NCBI GenBank assembly: GCA_963210315.1
Contig: OY723249.1
Location: 551,569-615,568, forward strand
Length of the DNA: 64,000 bases
Direction: 5' to 3'
DNA from: Rhynchopus euleeides
Taxonomy: Eukaryota; Euglenozoa; Diplonemea; Diplonemida; Diplonemidae
Below, in pieces: positions 62,329-64,000 of this stretch (position 1 is its first letter; each line of letters opens with the position of its first letter). Made by a program: the position numbers and the translations under genes. Under the pieces are notes generated by a model. That model had not been told where the DNA came from. It saw only the letters and a list, made by a program, of their open reading frames with translations, and did not search any database.

Positions 62329-63832
62329 CACGGTGGGATCTTGTAAATTTTACATGTATAACTACAAGTATATACATGTATTATACATGTATAATACTTG
62401 CATGTCAACTATTATACATGTAAAATACATGTATATGCCTGAAATATACATGTAAAATACATGTATATCAAGTAAAAATACAAGTATAATACTTGCATGT
62501 CAACTATTATACATGTATTTTTACTTGATATACATGTATTTTACATGTATATTTCAGGCATTTACATGTATTTTACATGTATAATACTTGTCATGCAAGT
62601 ATTATACATGTAAAATACTTGCATGACAAGTAAAATACATGTATAATACTTGCATGACAAGTAAAATACTTGCATGCAAGTAAAATACATGTATTTTACT
62701 TACATGCAAGTATTTTACTTGTCATGCAAGTATTTTACATGTATAATACTTGCATGACAAGTATTATACATGTAAAATACATGTAAATGCCTGAAATATA
62801 CATGTAAAATACATGTATATCAAGTAAAAATACATGTATAATAGTTGACATGCAAGTATTATACATGTATTTTTACTTGATATACATGTATTTTACATGT
62901 ATATTTCAGGCATATACATGTATTATACATGTATAATAGTTGACATGCAAGTATTATACATGTATAATACATGTATTACCGTAAACGGAAAAAGGGTGGA
63001 CCGTAAAAATGTTCCAAGTTCCCAAAAAAAGGCCAAACGTTCCATCTTTTTTACGGTCCACCATTTATTGGGACTGAATATGGAAAAGACAATGCGTTTT
63101 TCGCCCGCGGGCTGGTGGGTTGCGGGGCGCGGACTGCGGCCTCCACGCCGCAGACACCCACACGTAGGCCTCCCGACCTCCCAGCTTTGGACCCTCCCTC
63201 CACCACCGCAACCAACACCAGCAAGAGAAGTAAGTCCTCCCTGCGTGTGGAAAAGGCACGATCACCACCACTCACCTCGAGACTCACCCACCACCACACC
63301 TCGAGAAGTGTAGTACCATGCAAGGAGCGTTCCGGTAGAAGTAAAAGTAGAACCTGCTGCACGAGCCCACAAAAGCAGCCACAGTACGGCAGGGCGCGCA
63401 GACAGAAGCTGAGACCACCGGGCTCCCTCCAGATGTAAATTCGTGAATCAGTGCCCGAAAAATTCAGGGAAATCGTACTCCTTTAGTGTAGTACACCCTG
63501 CAGTAACTGTGGGAGAACAGTTCCCGGACGATGGTGAGCGCACACTCTGTGCTGAGGCCCTGTGGTGTTAATCCTGCAGCTTCAGTCGTACGATTTCCTT
63601 GGTTCCTTCGCGACTTCGTCGCGAAGGAACTCGTAAAAAAAACCGCCAAGTCCACGATCCCAACCGTAAAATAGGTGGACCGTAAAAATGTTCCAAGTTC
63701 CGGAAAAATCCCACTTGTTCCATCTTTTTTACGGTCCACCTATAGTACGGTTCACCTTTATTACGGTCCACAATATTTCCGTTTACGGTATACTTGTAGT
63801 TATACATGTAAAATTTACAAGATCCCACCGTG
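62329..63832. mobile_element. CACGGTGGG foldback element with a nested MITE
   Basis: The same ends as 51834-52525 (CACGGTGGGATCTTGTAAAT and inverse), flanked by TG on both sides. The AT-rich palindrome fills 62340-62976. A CCGTAAACGG MITE has inserted into a TA of the right arm, leaving only about 43 bases of arm after it. The left end lies 7 bases upstream of the start codon at 62321. Confidence 0.8.
62979..63788. mobile_element. 810-bp TA-flanked MITE, CCGTAAACGG ends
   Basis: Starts CCGTAAACGGAAAAAGGG and ends TTTCCGTTTACGG, with TA at 62977-62978 and 63789-63790. GGTGGACCGTAAAAA and GGAAC words repeat at both ends, and each end can fold back alone. The centre (63064-63650) is unrelated sequence with short frames only. 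It includes the hairpin CCTTCGCGACTTCG with its inverse near 63605. Confidence 0.75.
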
Positions 63833-64000
63833 TGGGGAGGGTGGGGGGGGGGGGTGGTGGGGATGGGGATTCCTTCCTGTTGCCGTGTTAGGGAGTGGGG
63901 GAGGTGGGGTGGGGTGGGGTGGGGGAGGTGGCGTACATCTGTTCGTTTGTAATCGGGGGGAGGGGGTGGGGGGGGCGGGGGGGTGGGGGGGCTTTTCGTG
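63833..64000. other. G-rich sequence to the window end
   Basis: GGTGGGGTGGGG tracts, no gene. Could be pyrimidine-rich upstream sequence of a further minus-strand gene. Confidence 0.35.

Noticed and set aside
63464-63828. Minus-strand coding frames near the right end
   Set aside because: They consist of MITE and foldback arm sequence; no domain.
51834-63832. Repeated ACATGTA and ACTTGCATG words as a CRISPR-like array
   Set aside because: No regular repeat-spacer pattern; the arms are palindromic and the unit belongs to foldback transposons in a eukaryote.

Overview
The window looks like nuclear DNA of a free-living, GC-rich protist. Host genes carry GT-AG introns, the coding style is GC-rich with many Gly/Ala/Pro runs, and the proteins are eukaryotic (kinesin-3, ArfGAP, PH/C2 protein, transketolase, Baeyer-Villiger-type flavin monooxygenase, NB-ARC/WD40-like protein). 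Every host gene I can support (nine or ten over about 57 kb) lies on the minus strand, and most have a pyrimidine-rich tract plus CAG just before the start codon. The one full YR retrotransposon has the order gag, tyrosine recombinase, RT-RNase H, which is the order of kinetoplastid VIPER elements. Together this suggests a euglenozoan-like genome with one-way gene clusters (a diplonemid would fit), but this is an inference and not a species call.

Layout. 1-4 kb: a higher-order minisatellite and a 1142-bp tandem duplication carrying the 5' end of a gag-like gene, then unassigned repeats. 5-5.85 kb: a small multi-pass membrane protein gene. 6.1-8.6 kb: three back-to-back inverted-repeat elements. 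8.7-12.95 kb: a large single-exon gene for a 1425-residue secreted or membrane protein. 13.45-18.09 kb: a complete VIPER-like YR retrotransposon with split direct repeats. 20.2-22.5 kb: transketolase. 24.2-27.4 kb: a PH/5-phosphatase-like/C2 protein that lacks the catalytic residues. 27.6-30.7 kb: kinesin-3. 31.2-37.7 kb: nested non-coding transposons and a roughly 190-bp satellite. 38.0-45.3 kb: a hAT-like DNA transposon (the only plus-strand gene) whose right end is present twice around a 200-N gap, very probably a mis-join. 45.3-48.2 kb: ArfGAP1-type gene with six exons and a 865-bp transposon in intron 2. 48.9-52.5 kb: nested AT-rich foldback elements. 53.2-53.4 kb: RNase H remnant of another YR element. 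53.95-55.57 kb: flavin monooxygenase. 55.7-56.9 kb: inverted twin of the element at 32.7 kb. 57.1-57.3 kb: small unknown gene. 57.7-62.3 kb: 1531-residue NB-ARC/WD40-like protein. 62.3-63.8 kb: foldback element ending 7 bases before that gene's start codon.

The host genes are ordinary cell-biology genes without a common pathway; the unusual content is the dense and heavily nested mobile DNA. I recognise at least five families by termini and target duplications: YR retrotransposon; hAT-like (CACGGTTTG ends, 6-bp duplication); CACGGTGG foldback elements (2-bp duplication); Mutator-like (CAGGC ends, 9-bp duplication, three copies); and several TA-flanked MITE families. I saw no tRNA, rRNA, CRISPR or bacterial-type signals, although RNA genes were not searched exhaustively.
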